Origin: an uncultured Clostridia bacterium
GTDB lineage: Bacteria > Bacillota > Clostridia > Oscillospirales > Acutalibacteraceae
Direction of reading: 5' to 3'
Length of the DNA: 64,000 nucleotides
Assembly: GCA_944384815.1 (NCBI GenBank)
Contig: CALWUW010000018.1
Coordinates: 1-64,000 of the forward strand
Numbering within the stretch: the first letter of the stretch is position 1; each line of letters opens with the position of its first letter. The notes under the pieces were generated by a model. That model had not been told where the DNA came from. It saw nothing but the letters and a program-made list of their open reading frames with translations, and made no database searches. Positions 33,737 through 43,309 of this stretch are shown here, in pieces. A program made the position numbers and the translations under genes.

Positions 33737-35125
33737 ATGGTGGATCGCAATCTTCTTTCTCATATCCGGCAGATTCATTTTGTAGGAATCGGAGGCTCCG
33801 GCATGTGCCCCATGGCGGAGATCCTTCATCATCGGGGGTATCGGATCACCGGTTCGGATAATGCCGAATCCGAAACGCTGCAGCGGATCCGTTCTTATGG
33901 AATTCCCGTTTTTATGGGGCATAAGCCTGAAAATATTCAAGGAGCGGAGCTGGTGGTGTACACCGCTGCGGTAAAACAAGACAATCCGGAGCTGAAAGCC
34001 GCTAAAGAACAGGGCATCCCCTGCGTAGAACGCTCTGTGATGCTGGGCTTGCTTACCGATCAATATTCCCGCTCCATTGCCGTCTCCGGCACTCACGGCA
34101 AAACCACAACCACAGGTATGATCACGCAAATCCTTCTGGAAAACGGCGCCGACCCCTCTGCCGTAATCGGCGGGCGGCTGCCCCACATCGGCAGCAACGG
34201 AAGATCCGGCGCTTCCGACACCATTGTCTGCGAGGCCTGCGAATATGTGGATACATTTTTGCAGCTGCATCCCTGGCTTTCCGTGATCCTGAATGTGGAT
34301 GAAGACCATCTGGATTACTTCAAGAATCTGGATGCCATTGTGCGCTCTTTCCATCAGTTTGCCCAGCAAACCAAGGGCATTGTCATTGTCAACGGAGACG
34401 ATCCCAATGCCAGAAGATCCGTAGAAGGAATCCAGCAGGCTGAAGTGCTGACATTTGGATTTTCCCCGGAAAACGATTACTCCGCCGCCCATGTGGCTCC
34501 CCAGCCCGGCGTAATGGAGCAATTTTCCGTTGTGAAACACGGGCAGGAGCTGTGCCGGATCTCTTTAAGCGTTCCCGGGAAACACAATGTGCTGAACGCG
34601 TTGGCCGCTTTCGCCGCTGCGGACTGCATGGGAATTCCCCCGCAGTCTATCGCCGCCTCCCTGCACGCTTTTACAGGAGTCCATCGCCGGTTTGAAATTC
34701 GGGGAACGTTTAACGGCATCACCGTGGCGGACGATTTTGCTCACCATCCCACAGAGCTGGAAGCTACTCTTACCGCCGCCATGCAGATGGGATTCCGCCA
34801 GGTATGGGCCTTGTTCCAGCCTCACACCTATTCCAGAACGTATCTGTTTCTTTCCGATTTTGCTCGGGTCCTTTCCATTCCTGACCATGCGGTTCTCTCG
34901 GAGATTCTGGCTGTCCGGGAAGAAAACACATATAACATTTACACCAAGGATCTGGCGGAAAAAATCCCCGGCAGCGTCTGGTTCAACACCTTCCAAGAAA
35001 TGGCGGATTATACCATGAAGCGGGCGCAACCCGGCGATCTGATCCTCACCTTGGGTGGAGGAAACATCTATCAGTGTGCGGATCTGCTGGTGGAAAAATA
35101 TAAAGCCCAGGAGAAAAACGCCTGA
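33737..35125 (+). CDS. murC: UDP-N-acetylmuramate--L-alanine ligase
   Basis: MurC adds the first amino acid, L-alanine, to UDP-MurNAc. The 462-residue protein begins with the UDP-binding IHFVGIGGSGMCPMAEIL, then the ATP loop AVSGTHGKTTTTGM (about 115), EACEYVDTF, NVDEDHLDYF, and the C-terminal DDFAHHPTE and FQPHTYSRT. Length is normal. AAGGGGCG precedes the ATG. It stands alone, away from murE-murF, with its own promoter and terminator. Confidence 0.98.
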   Translation: MVDRNLLSHIRQIHFVGIGGSGMCPMAEILHHRGYRITGSDNAESETLQRIRSYGIPVFMGHKPENIQGAELVVYTAAVKQDNPELKAAKEQGIPCVERSVMLGLLTDQYSRSIAVSGTHGKTTTTGMITQILLENGADPSAVIGGRLPHIGSNGRSGASDTIVCEACEYVDTFLQLHPWLSVILNVDEDHLDYFKNLDAIVRSFHQFAQQTKGIVIVNGDDPNARRSVEGIQQAEVLTFGFSPENDYSAAHVAPQPGVMEQFSVVKHGQELCRISLSVPGKHNVLNALAAFAAADCMGIPPQSIAASLHAFTGVHRRFEIRGTFNGITVADDFAHHPTELEATLTAAMQMGFRQVWALFQPHTYSRTYLFLSDFARVLSIPDHAVLSEILAVREENTYNIYTKDLAEKIPGSVWFNTFQEMADYTMKRAQPGDLILTLGGGNIYQCADLLVEKYKAQEKNA

Positions 35126-35201
35126 CGGCTAAATCTTTTCACTTAGGCTTATTTAGGGTCTGGAAAAAACTTGAATATTTCAGCTGTTTAGCTGCACAAA
35201 C

Positions 35202-35237
35202 AAAAACTCCGAAGGATTTTTATCCTTCGGAGTTTTT
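35202..35237. terminator. Bidirectional terminator between murC and mreB
   Basis: AAAACTCCGAAGGAT and ATCCTTCGGAGTTTT around a T-rich loop, with A and T runs outside. It serves the convergent murC and mreB genes. Confidence 0.93.
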
Positions 35238-35259
35238 ATGTTCTGTTATGCTTGTTGGA

Positions 35260-36285
35260 TCAATACGCGGCGCTTAAAGGGTTGATTCCTGTCAGTGCTT
35301 CTCCGTCCATAGCGCCGATATATTTTGTGGCATATCCCGCTCCTTTGGCTACACAAACCTGGGGCTCTTCCGCGATTCGAACCGGCAGCTTTGCCTCCCG
35401 GGAAAGGATCTGATCCATGCCGTAGATCTGAGCGGATCCTCCGGTAAGAACAGCGCCGTCCGTATATACGTCTCCCATAAGTTCCGGAGGCGTCTGCTCC
35501 AAAAGATTTTGAAGCGCCCGCACGATGTGCTGAACCGGTTCCTGCATAGCTTCCAGCATTTCATCGCCGGTCATATCTATAAAAGCAGGCAGTCCCGTGG
35601 CCGCATTTCTTCCTTTCACACGGAAGAAAACCGGATCCGGCCGCTTTACCACGCAGCCGATTTTCTTCTTGGCTTCTTCCGCCATTCGCTGCCCAATAAT
35701 CAAATTATACTTTCTCCGGAGATATTTGATGATGTCCTCATCAAACGCATCCCCGGCCACTTTGATGGAATCGGAAACAGCGATCCCTCCCAGAGAGATC
35801 ACCGCCATATCCGTAGTTCCTCCGCCGATATCCACCACCAAAGTTCCATGCGGTTCCGTGATCTCCATTCCGGCGCCCATGGCCGCCGCCACAGGCTCCT
35901 CGATCAGGCACACCTTGCGGACGCCGGAAGCGCTGATAGCATCCACCACTGCCCGTTTTTCCACCTCTGTGATCTCGCAGGGGACACTGACCACCACCCG
36001 AGGCATAAACACACGGCTGCTGCTGATTTTTTTCATATACCGCCCGATGATATATTCCGCCAGATCGTATTCGGAAATTACACCGTTGCACAAAGGATGC
36101 ACTACTCGAACTCGTTCGGACGTCCGCCCTACCATTGTATACGCTTCTTCGCCCATGGCCAGCACCTCGTCGGTATAGGTATCCACCGCCGCCACAGCCG
36201 GTTCATTTAAAACAATCCCTTTTCCGCTTACATAGATTTTCACGGAAGAAGTTCCTAAGTCCAGCGCAATATCGCTTCCCATCAT
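35260..36285 (-). CDS. mreB: MreB/Mbl-type rod-shape actin homologue
   Basis: MreB polymers under the membrane guide lateral wall synthesis. The 341-residue protein shows the actin-fold nucleotide motifs IALDLGTSSVKIYV (start), GTLVVDIGGGTTDMAV (about 155) and the C-terminal ADGAVLTGGSAQIYGMD. Length fits the family. No mreC or mreD is adjacent, so it may be one of several paralogues (MreB, Mbl, MreBH); which one cannot be told. The ribosome site is weak, so either of the first two methionines could be used. Confidence 0.93.
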   Translation of the reverse strand: MMGSDIALDLGTSSVKIYVSGKGIVLNEPAVAAVDTYTDEVLAMGEEAYTMVGRTSERVRVVHPLCNGVISEYDLAEYIIGRYMKKISSSRVFMPRVVVSVPCEITEVEKRAVVDAISASGVRKVCLIEEPVAAAMGAGMEITEPHGTLVVDIGGGTTDMAVISLGGIAVSDSIKVAGDAFDEDIIKYLRRKYNLIIGQRMAEEAKKKIGCVVKRPDPVFFRVKGRNAATGLPAFIDMTGDEMLEAMQEPVQHIVRALQNLLEQTPPELMGDVYTDGAVLTGGSAQIYGMDQILSREAKLPVRIAEEPQVCVAKGAGYATKYIGAMDGEALTGINPLSAAY

Positions 36286-36401
36286 ATCGTTTCGTCCCTC
36301 TGCTTTCTATATTGTCCTTATGTTGTCCTTCAATTCTTTTTTTGGTAATGGGAGAAACCTGTTCCCCCAATGCTTTTACATAGCCTTATATCAGATACGT
36401 T

Positions 36402-37130
36402 CTAGTATAATATACCGGCCTTTTCAATGCAACCCGAAACAGCGATTTCCTGGGATTCTTCCTCACCTGCGGAAGCCACCGCCGCCAGAAATACCTTTGC
36501 GGCGCCGGCTTTAAGCAAAGTTTCTCCGCATTCCCGCAGCGTGCTGCCGGTTGTTACAATATCATCCACCAGGAGGATGGTCTTTCCTGTAATTTTTTCC
36601 GGTTTACAGGCACGATATACGTTTTCTACATTCTGGCTGCGCTGTTCCCCGGGAAGGGTATGCTGCGGAAGATTGTGCCGCACTTTTTTCAGCAGTCTTT
36701 CATAAGGGAGCCCCATAGCTGCCGCTGCCTGACGGGCCACCTTTTCCGACTGGTCAAACCCTCTCTCCCGTTTTCGCTTGGCAGAAACCGGCACGTTGCA
36801 GATCCAATCCAAATTTTGGAATTCCTTCTCCTTTTTCACCACCTGGGCCAAAACATCACCGAAGAACCGGAAGGACGCCTCCCGGCCCCGAAATTTATAG
36901 GCAATCAGCCCATCCCGCACCAATCCTTCGTATGGGAAAGGCGCCAGGCAAAGAAAAACATTTCCATCCTTCCCCATAATTTCCCGGCGGACCGGACGGA
37001 TCCGGACCCGATCCCGGCATCGGGAACATACGGACTGAAACGGCCCGGTATTTTCTCCGCAGAAAACGCAGCGCTCCGGAAACAAAATGCCAAGAAGACC
37101 GCGCCCGAAATTTTGGATCTGTTGTTTCAT
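36402..37130 (-). CDS. comF: ComF family phosphoribosyltransferase-like protein
   Basis: The 242-residue protein has an N-terminal zinc-binding segment (ERCVFCGENTGPFQSVCSRC) and a type I phosphoribosyltransferase domain with the PRPP loop ILLVDDIVTTGSTLRECGE near residue 190. ComF proteins work in uptake of single-stranded DNA during competence in Bacillus and Haemophilus; elsewhere the role is inferred. Its start overlaps the recD2 stop by 4 nt, which ties it to DNA processing. Confidence 0.92.
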   Translation of the reverse strand: MKQQIQNFGRGLLGILFPERCVFCGENTGPFQSVCSRCRDRVRIRPVRREIMGKDGNVFLCLAPFPYEGLVRDGLIAYKFRGREASFRFFGDVLAQVVKKEKEFQNLDWICNVPVSAKRKRERGFDQSEKVARQAAAAMGLPYERLLKKVRHNLPQHTLPGEQRSQNVENVYRACKPEKITGKTILLVDDIVTTGSTLRECGETLLKAGAAKVFLAAVASAGEEESQEIAVSGCIEKAGILY

Positions 37131-39358
37131 GCCTCTTCCTCTCCCTTACGCAAAAAACACGCTAACCCTGAATATCTCCGGGTTTTCCGGTTGTTTTCCA
37201 CCATTTGCCCCACCACGTCCGGAATCCCGGCCAAAATCAGAAGATGCTTAGCGCGGGTAATGGCCGTATACAGCAAATTTCGATAGTACAGCTGAGAAGG
37301 ACCCGGAAACATCGGGAGGATCACCGCGGGAAATTCGCTTCCCTGGCTTTTATGCACGGTCATGGCATAAGCCAGCTCCAGTTCATTGCCGGCTGTCTCC
37401 ATCTCATAAACCACCTGCCGGTCATCCATTTGCACGGTAAAAGTGGAACCACGGCGGTCAATTTCCAAAAGGACTCCCAGATCTCCGTTAAAAACGCCCT
37501 CTCCCATTTCTCCGTCCGCTTTGCTCCAGGGAAGATCGTAATCATTCTTGATCTGCATCACCTTATCGCCTTCACGGAACAGTTTTCCCGCCAAAGTGAT
37601 TTCTTTTTTCCCTTTTTCCGGAGGGTTAATGGCTTCCTGCAGCTTCCGGTTTAAAGCGTTGGTCCCCAACTCCCCTTTTCTTCCCGGAGAAAGCACCTGG
37701 ATATCCGTATACGGGGAATATCCGTAACTAGCCGGCAGACGGCGCTGGCACAAATCCACCACCAAATGGGAAAGCTCCTGCGCCTGGGGGCAGGAAAGAA
37801 AGAAAAAGTCTCCCTTTCGGCTGGAAAGATCCGGCATTTGCCCGGATACGATCCGATGGGCATTGGTGACGATCAAACTGGTCATGGACTGACGAAACAC
37901 CTGGTTCAGCTGCACTACCGGGATCCGTCCGCTGGCAATCAGATCTCCCAACACATTTCCCGGGCCTACACTGGGGAGCTGATCGCAGTCCCCTACCAAA
38001 ATCAGCCGGCATCCCATGGGCATAGCCCGGAGCAAAGCCTCAAACAAACAGACATCCACCATGGAAAGCTCGTCCAGCACAATGGCATCGCATTCCAGAA
38101 GATCCTTTTCGTTTTTGGAAAACACCGGGTGATCCTCCTCATCCCAAGCCACCTGCAGCAGCCGGTGAATGGTTTTGGCTTCCCGGCCGGTGAGCTCACT
38201 CATCCGTTTGGCGGCCCGACCTGTAGGAGCCGCTAAAAAGACTTTTTCCCCATGATTTTCCAAAAGCCGGATCACAGCGTTCAGCGTGGTGGTCTTGCCC
38301 GTTCCGGGGCCGCCGGTGAGGATCAGCATCCCGCTGCACAGCGCCTCTTCTATGGCTTTTTTCTGCAGCGGCGCATACTGCATGGAAAATTCCTTTTCCA
38401 GCTGCGCAATAGCATGATCCACTTTTCTCACCGGCTGAGCCGGAAATCGCAGCGCTAAAGTGATCCGTTCCGCAATATACAGCTCCGCTCGAAAGTAACG
38501 CGGAAGGAAAACCATTTCCCTCTCCTGCACCGAAAAAGCTACCAGCGACCCCTCTGCGCAAAGCTCCTGCAGATAACCGGACACCAATTCCTCTTCCACA
38601 CCCAAAAGAGACGCTGCCGCCGGGCACACTTTTTCTGCCGGAAGGCAAGTGTGTCCGTTTTTCAAATTATGTTTCAGCACATACACGATCCCTGCCCGGA
38701 TTCTGCCTCCGTCTTCCTGGGGGCGCTCCATGGCAGCGGCGATGGCGTCCGCCCGGGCAAAATCTATATCCACGCCTTCCTCACAAAGGCAATACGGATT
38801 TTCCTCCACTCTTTCTTTGCAGCCGGAGCCATACCGTTTCCAAAGGCGCAAAGACTCTTCCGGCGTGATCCCATAGCCCCCCAGAGCCAGCATGGTCTCC
38901 CGGATTCCATAACTTTTACAGATCTCGTCCTGAATGCTCTTGGCTTTGGACAAGGTGATCCCCTTGATTATGCAAAGCTTGTCCGGCTCTTTTTCCAAAA
39001 CATTCAGCGTTTCTTCCCCGAACCGCTCTACGATCTTTGCCGCCAATGCCGGGCCGATCCCTTTTACCGCGCCGGAGGAAAGATATTTCAGCACGGCAGC
39101 CGCCGTGGCCGGTTTATAACGCTGGAAGGCCTCTGCCCGAAACTGCCGGCCAAAACTGGGATGCTTCACCCATTTTCCCATAACCTGCAATTCTTCCCCT
39201 ACGCTGACCCAAGGCAGAGACCCCACCACCGTAACCAATTCCTGCCCGTCGTTGATTTCCAGGATGGTATATCCGTTTTTCTCGTTCCGAAACACGATCT
39301 GTTCCACAGGGCCGGAAAGCTCCAAAAGCTGCTCCTCCTGCATGGTTCGTTCCAGCAT
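37127..39358 (-). CDS. recD2: ATP-dependent RecD2-type DNA helicase
   Basis: A 5'-3' superfamily 1B helicase that works without RecBC. The 743-residue protein has an OB-like N-terminal domain (SGPVEQIVFRNEKNGYTILE), helix-hairpin-helix repeats (GAVKGIGPALAAKIVERFGEE, about 95-200), Walker A LTGGPGTGKTTT near 350, the VLDELSMVD Walker B, and the C-terminal LAYAMTVHKSQGSEFPAVI and LYTAITRAK motifs. GTGAGGC lies 6 nt before the ATG. It is followed by comF with a 4-nt overlap. Confidence 0.96.
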   Translation of the reverse strand: MLERTMQEEQLLELSGPVEQIVFRNEKNGYTILEINDGQELVTVVGSLPWVSVGEELQVMGKWVKHPSFGRQFRAEAFQRYKPATAAAVLKYLSSGAVKGIGPALAAKIVERFGEETLNVLEKEPDKLCIIKGITLSKAKSIQDEICKSYGIRETMLALGGYGITPEESLRLWKRYGSGCKERVEENPYCLCEEGVDIDFARADAIAAAMERPQEDGGRIRAGIVYVLKHNLKNGHTCLPAEKVCPAAASLLGVEEELVSGYLQELCAEGSLVAFSVQEREMVFLPRYFRAELYIAERITLALRFPAQPVRKVDHAIAQLEKEFSMQYAPLQKKAIEEALCSGMLILTGGPGTGKTTTLNAVIRLLENHGEKVFLAAPTGRAAKRMSELTGREAKTIHRLLQVAWDEEDHPVFSKNEKDLLECDAIVLDELSMVDVCLFEALLRAMPMGCRLILVGDCDQLPSVGPGNVLGDLIASGRIPVVQLNQVFRQSMTSLIVTNAHRIVSGQMPDLSSRKGDFFFLSCPQAQELSHLVVDLCQRRLPASYGYSPYTDIQVLSPGRKGELGTNALNRKLQEAINPPEKGKKEITLAGKLFREGDKVMQIKNDYDLPWSKADGEMGEGVFNGDLGVLLEIDRRGSTFTVQMDDRQVVYEMETAGNELELAYAMTVHKSQGSEFPAVILPMFPGPSQLYYRNLLYTAITRAKHLLILAGIPDVVGQMVENNRKTRRYSGLACFLRKGEEEA

Positions 39359-39434
39359 GCCGTTTGCCTCACTCTTATGTTTTTCCCCACGCCTTAGCGG
39401 TCAGGGATTCTGCTTTTTAAGTATAGCCCATCTC

Positions 39435-39788
39435 TTAGGGTTTTGCAAACATCTGTTCCGTCTTTTCTTTCCACTCTTCCGGTGTATACAGGTGAATCCC
39501 AGGGCAGTCCCGGGCGGCTTTCCGGCAAATTTCTCTTGTTTCCTCATCCATGCCCAGGTCCACACAACAAATACATTTTTCATCCCTGCCCGGCGTCCAT
39601 TTCAGGCGATTGGCAGCTCCCCGAAGGGCGATCTCTGCTTCTTCCTCGTGGCCCGAGACAGTTAAAACATACCAAAGTTTACCATTCAACTTTGTCTTGA
39701 ACAACCAGCCGCAAAGCATTCGGAATACATCCACCAACCCAATAATCATTAAAACAGCCAGCCCAATTTTTAACAATACTTCCAACAT
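39435..39788 (-). CDS. Small membrane protein of unknown function
   Basis: The 117-residue protein has one N-terminal membrane helix (about 4-30, LLKIGLAVLMIIGLVDVFRM). A soluble domain of about 85 residues follows with four cysteines (EKCICCVDLG, EICRKAARDCPG) and a Tyr/Trp-rich end. I do not recognise a family. Its Shine-Dalgarno sequence GAGGTGAT (39794-39801 on the minus strand) lies inside the 3' arm of a perfect 15-bp hairpin, so translation should be low unless the hairpin is opened. It lies between metK and recD2 on the same strand. Confidence 0.7.
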   Translation of the reverse strand: MLEVLLKIGLAVLMIIGLVDVFRMLCGWLFKTKLNGKLWYVLTVSGHEEEAEIALRGAANRLKWTPGRDEKCICCVDLGMDEETREICRKAARDCPGIHLYTPEEWKEKTEQMFAKP

Positions 39789-39790
39789 AG

Positions 39791-39831
39791 AACATCACCT
39801 CATTGCCATTCTATGACAATGAGGTGATGTT
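39791..39831 (-). promoter_or_regulatory. Hairpin burying the ribosome site of the 39435-39788 gene
   Basis: Arms AACATCACCTCATTG and CAATGAGGTGATGTT are perfectly complementary over 15 bp around an 11-nt loop, ending 2 nt before the ATG. No T-run follows on either strand, so it is not a standard terminator. The GAGGTG ribosome site is within the 3' arm. Confidence 0.75.
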
Positions 39832-39861
39832 GGTTCCTATTGCAAATGTTCTTAATAAGAT

Positions 39862-41061
39862 TTATGCCCGGGAAGCCAGTTCTTCCACTGCCTTCTGCAG
39901 ATCCTGCACCCGATCCGTCTTTTCCCAGGAAACCTGCAGATCCTCCCGGCCCATATGGCCGTATTTGGCCAAAGGCCGATAAATGGGCTTGCGCAGATCC
40001 AGCGTACGAATAATCGCGCTGGGACGAAGATCAAACACACGGGAAACCGCTTCCGACAAGATCTCGTTGGAGTAAGCGGAAGTTCCGAAAGCGTCCACGG
40101 AAACGGATACCGGACGGGCCACGCCGATGGCATATGCCAGCTGGATCTCACACTTTTCCGCGAGCCCAGCCGCTACCAGGTTTTTGGCGGCATACCGGGC
40201 AGCGTAGGCCGCAGAACGGTCCACCTTCGTGGGATCCTTTCCGGAGAAAGCGCCGCCTCCGTGGCGGCCGTATCCGCCATAGGTATCCACGATGATTTTC
40301 CGTCCGGTAAGGCCGGAATCGCCTACAGGCCCTCCGATCACAAAACGTCCTGTGGGGTTGACGAAAAACTTGGTCCGTTCATCCAGCCACTGGGCAGGGA
40401 TCACCTGGCGGATCACTTCCCGCTCAATATCCCGGCGAATCTGCTCCAGGGAAATTTCCGGGGCATGCTGGGAGGAAACCACCACAGCGTCAATCCGGGA
40501 CGGTTTCCCGTCCTCATATTCCACCGTCACCTGTGCTTTTCCGTCGGGACGAAGATAAGGAAGCACGCCTTCCTTGCGCACCTGAGTCAGACGGCGAGTC
40601 AGCTTATGAGCCAGAGAGATAGCCAAAGGCATCAGCTCCGGGGTTTCGTTACAGGCATACCCGAACATCATTCCCTGATCTCCGGCGCCTTCCAGATCAT
40701 CCTCATCCGAAGCACCGTTCTGGGCTTCGTAGGACTGATTGACACCCATGGCAATATCCGGGGACTGGGTGTCAATAGATGTAAGCACGCCGCAGGTATG
40801 TCCGTCAAATCCGTAGGCCGGGTCGTCATATCCAATATCACAGATCACATCCCGGGCAATGGCAGGAATATCCACATAGCATTCCGTGGAAATTTCGCCC
40901 ATCACGTGGATCATACCGGTAGTGGCTGTCACTTCACAGGCTACATGGGCTTGGGGATCCTGCCGCAAGATCTCATCCAGCACCGCGTCGGAAATCTGAT
41001 CACAGACTTTGTCCGGATGGCCTTCCGTTACAGACTCCGATGTAAACAAATATTTTGCCAT
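39862..41061 (-). CDS. metK: S-adenosylmethionine synthetase
   Basis: MetK makes S-adenosylmethionine from methionine and ATP. The 399-residue protein begins [20 protein letters not shown], with [26 protein letters not shown], the phosphate loop [20 protein letters not shown] and a typical C-terminus. The ATG at 41061 is set by TTGGAGGAATGTGAA. A SAM-I riboswitch with its terminator lies directly upstream, so the product represses its own synthesis. Confidence 0.98.
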   Translation of the reverse strand: MAKYLFTSESVTEGHPDKVCDQISDAVLDEILRQDPQAHVACEVTATTGMIHVMGEISTECYVDIPAIARDVICDIGYDDPAYGFDGHTCGVLTSIDTQSPDIAMGVNQSYEAQNGASDEDDLEGAGDQGMMFGYACNETPELMPLAISLAHKLTRRLTQVRKEGVLPYLRPDGKAQVTVEYEDGKPSRIDAVVVSSQHAPEISLEQIRRDIEREVIRQVIPAQWLDERTKFFVNPTGRFVIGGPVGDSGLTGRKIIVDTYGGYGRHGGGAFSGKDPTKVDRSAAYAARYAAKNLVAAGLAEKCEIQLAYAIGVARPVSVSVDAFGTSAYSNEILSEAVSRVFDLRPSAIIRTLDLRKPIYRPLAKYGHMGREDLQVSWEKTDRVQDLQKAVEELASRA

Positions 41062-41091
41062 TTCACATTCCTCCAATTCTCTTCCATACAA

Positions 41092-41222
41092 AAAACCGTT
41101 CGGAAGCACCGAACGGTTTTATTAAGACCTCATCTTTCGGTATTCCCGCAGGATTTGGCACCTTACTTTCGCAGGTTGCCGGGCATCAAAGGGCCTGTTC
41201 CCTCCGCCACTCTTGATAAGGG
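41092..41222 (-). promoter_or_regulatory. SAM-I (S-box) riboswitch with terminator
   Basis: The minus strand reads CTTATCAAGAGTGGCGGAGG, then GGCCCTTTGATGCCCGGCAACC, AAGGTGCCAAATCC and GATGAG, all core S-box elements in order. The expression platform at 41092-41121 is an intrinsic terminator (AAAACCGTTCGG stem, then TTTTTTG). Binding of SAM would stabilise termination ahead of metK. Confidence 0.95.
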
Positions 41223-41325
41223 GTATTCACTTTTTTCGGAAGCCAGTATACCATTCCAAATCCGAGCCTGTCAAGAAAAAACGCGAAAACTGTGGAAATG
41301 CCTGATTTTCCGCCTGTTTTCCCTA

Positions 41326-41916
41326 TTATTTTGTTCCTTTCAGAACGGGGGAAAGCTTTTTGTAAATCAAGAACGTTACCAGAACATCCGCGGCTTCTTT
41401 TACAAATGTCAGCGGCGCATTGAACACCAAAATTCCCTGGAACAAGTTCTGAATACCGGGAATCAACGCCTGATACATCCCTAAAATGGCCTCTTCCTTC
41501 AGCACCTGCATATAAGCGGGGTATACCACGTAATAGTTGATGAAAACGCTGAAAACCGTGGAAATAACAAGCCCTAAAACAGCGCCCAAAACCGCTCCCC
41601 TGCGGTTCGGTTTCTTTCTGTACAGCCAGCCGGCGGGGATCACAAAACAGATCCCAATGAGAAAATTGCAAAGCTCTCCCACTCCGCCTGTGGTGGTGGC
41701 AAACAGATTGATAAGGTTTTTGATCAGGCACACGGTGGCTCCGGAAACCGGCCCCAGAGCAAATGCCGCCAGCAGCGCCGGAAGTTCTGAAAAGTCAAAC
41801 TTCAAGTAGGGCGGCAAAAACGGCAGCCCGAAGCTGATAAACATCAAAACGGTAGCGGCGGCACCCATCAGGGCGGTTACGGTCAATTTTCGGACATTCA
41901 CTTTGTTTGCAGTCAT
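41326..41916 (-). CDS. ribU: Riboflavin ECF transporter S component RibU
   Basis: The substrate-binding membrane subunit for riboflavin uptake, which docks onto a shared EcfAA'T module. The 196-residue protein has about six membrane helices and begins NKVNVRKLTVTALMGAAATVLM, the basic/AxxxA-rich helix used to contact EcfT. The loop PYLKFDFSELPALLAAFALGP is the RibU hallmark. An FMN riboswitch directly upstream supports the assignment. GGAGGGTC precedes the ATG. Confidence 0.94.
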   Translation of the reverse strand: MTANKVNVRKLTVTALMGAAATVLMFISFGLPFLPPYLKFDFSELPALLAAFALGPVSGATVCLIKNLINLFATTTGGVGELCNFLIGICFVIPAGWLYRKKPNRRGAVLGAVLGLVISTVFSVFINYYVVYPAYMQVLKEEAILGMYQALIPGIQNLFQGILVFNAPLTFVKEAADVLVTFLIYKKLSPVLKGTK

Positions 41917-41983
41917 AAAAGACCCTCCTTTTGTAGTTCAGAACGTTTTTGAACACATCCAGAGTGACGAAATAGGCTTTCAC

Positions 41984-42160
41984 GAAAAAACGCCCTTCTG
42001 CCATATGGCAAAAGGGCGCAGATCCAGCTATAGCCTATTCCGCTTCTTTCATCCGGACTATACCGTCGGCTTCGGAATCGCACCGAATCTGCATTTGCTC
42101 GCGGGCTCGTCGGATAAACCGCATCACCGCCGGTGGGGAATCTCACCCCGCCCTGAAGTC
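41984..42160 (-). promoter_or_regulatory. FMN (RFN) riboswitch with terminator
   Basis: The minus strand shows CTTCAGGGCGGGGTGAGATT, CCCCACCGGCGGTGATG, GAGCCCGCGAGC, AGATTCGGTGCGATTCCGAAG and CCGACGGTATAGTCCGGATG, the RFN core in order (42043-42160). A strong stem, CGCCCTTTTGCC-AT-GGCAGAAGGGCG, then TTTTTT (41984-42018) is the terminator. FMN binding would switch off ribU. Confidence 0.96.
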
Positions 42161-42200
42161 TTTTGTTCGAGAGTTATCATAACACCGGTTCCGGCATCTG

Positions 42201-43307
42201 TCAATAGGAAAAAAGAGGCAGTCGGCTAAAATCCGTTTCTATCCGAAATTCACTTTTCTCGGCAATGGAAAACGCGGAAAAATAGGCATTTTCCAAAGGG
42301 ATCCACCGATCCCGGAACATTTTCCAACCTTTTTCCCCGTTTCTGGCCAAGATCCTGTTCTGCTGCTCCTGGGGTGAAATCTGCAAAAACACCGTTATAT
42401 CGTAAGGTTCCTCGAAATACGGATGCTGGCTGTAGGAGCCTTCAATAATCTCTACGGGGTGAGGAAATGCTTCCTTACAAGCGGAATAGTCCCCGGAAGC
42501 GCAATCGAATACCCTGTAGGAAAACGGCCGCCCCTCCTTTAAAGGAGCAAGGACCTCTTCCTGAAACCGTTCGTAGTGCACATTGCCGCCCGGTTGGGAA
42601 AGCCGCTGCTGCGTACGCAGGGAAAAAGGCAAAAAGAAATCATCCATATGGATGCAGGAAGAATCCAACACTTTCGCTAATCGCTCCCCAACCGTGGACT
42701 TTCCCGAAGCGGCAGGTCCATCCAGAGCGATCAGGCACCTTCCTTTTGCCTCCACGGTCTTTTCGACGGCATGAAGCAGGGGAAGCAGCGGAATATAGGC
42801 AAGATCTACCACGCGATACGCAGGCGAATAGGCTTCTTTATACCGCTGGCTATGGTGCACAGCCGGGTATCCTGCAGCTGCATAATTCTCCAAAAAGCTC
42901 TCCAATTCTTCCGCCGAAAAGGAAAACGTTCCCTTTTCCGATTCCTTACGCAGAATGTCCAGCTTTGCTTTCAGCCCTTCCAGGCTCCCGGTATTTTTTC
43001 CGGCAGAAACCGCAAACAGAGTGTTTAAAAGCGGTAGAGAAATCTTCCCGGAAAAAACCGCTTTCAAAGAAAGCCTGGCCATACCGTTTCCGATGGATTC
43101 CCACAAAACCCCATTTCCCTGCTTTGATTCATTCAAAGCATTGTACTCTTGTCTTAAATACAAAAGGGACTGCTGGGGATCCTTTATCATGTGCTCTCCG
43201 CCAAATTCCTGCTGAAACAGCAATTTTACAAAATCACAAGGCTCCGCCAAAGGGTATCGATGAGCATGATCCCGGAGAATTTCCTCCACACATTCCATAC
43301 TCGACAT
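42201..43307 (-). CDS. Uridine kinase-like P-loop kinase with extra N-terminal domain
   Basis: The 368-residue protein has an uncharacterised N-terminal domain of about 175 residues (CDFVKLLFQQEFGGEHMIKD, QRYKEAYSPAYRVV). A uridine kinase-family domain follows with Walker A ALDGPAASGKSTVGERL near 190, the HMDDFF loop, and a lid region with REARNG-like ILARNGEKGW. Its start at 43307 lies 2 nt after the stop of an ECF S component, so the two are coupled. A kinase beside a vitamin-type transporter suggests phosphorylation of the imported compound, by analogy with uridine kinase-fold pantothenate and nicotinamide-riboside kinases. The substrate itself is not known. Confidence 0.75.
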   Translation of the reverse strand: MSSMECVEEILRDHAHRYPLAEPCDFVKLLFQQEFGGEHMIKDPQQSLLYLRQEYNALNESKQGNGVLWESIGNGMARLSLKAVFSGKISLPLLNTLFAVSAGKNTGSLEGLKAKLDILRKESEKGTFSFSAEELESFLENYAAAGYPAVHHSQRYKEAYSPAYRVVDLAYIPLLPLLHAVEKTVEAKGRCLIALDGPAASGKSTVGERLAKVLDSSCIHMDDFFLPFSLRTQQRLSQPGGNVHYERFQEEVLAPLKEGRPFSYRVFDCASGDYSACKEAFPHPVEIIEGSYSQHPYFEEPYDITVFLQISPQEQQNRILARNGEKGWKMFRDRWIPLENAYFSAFSIAEKSEFRIETDFSRLPLFSY

Positions 43308-43309
43308 CT

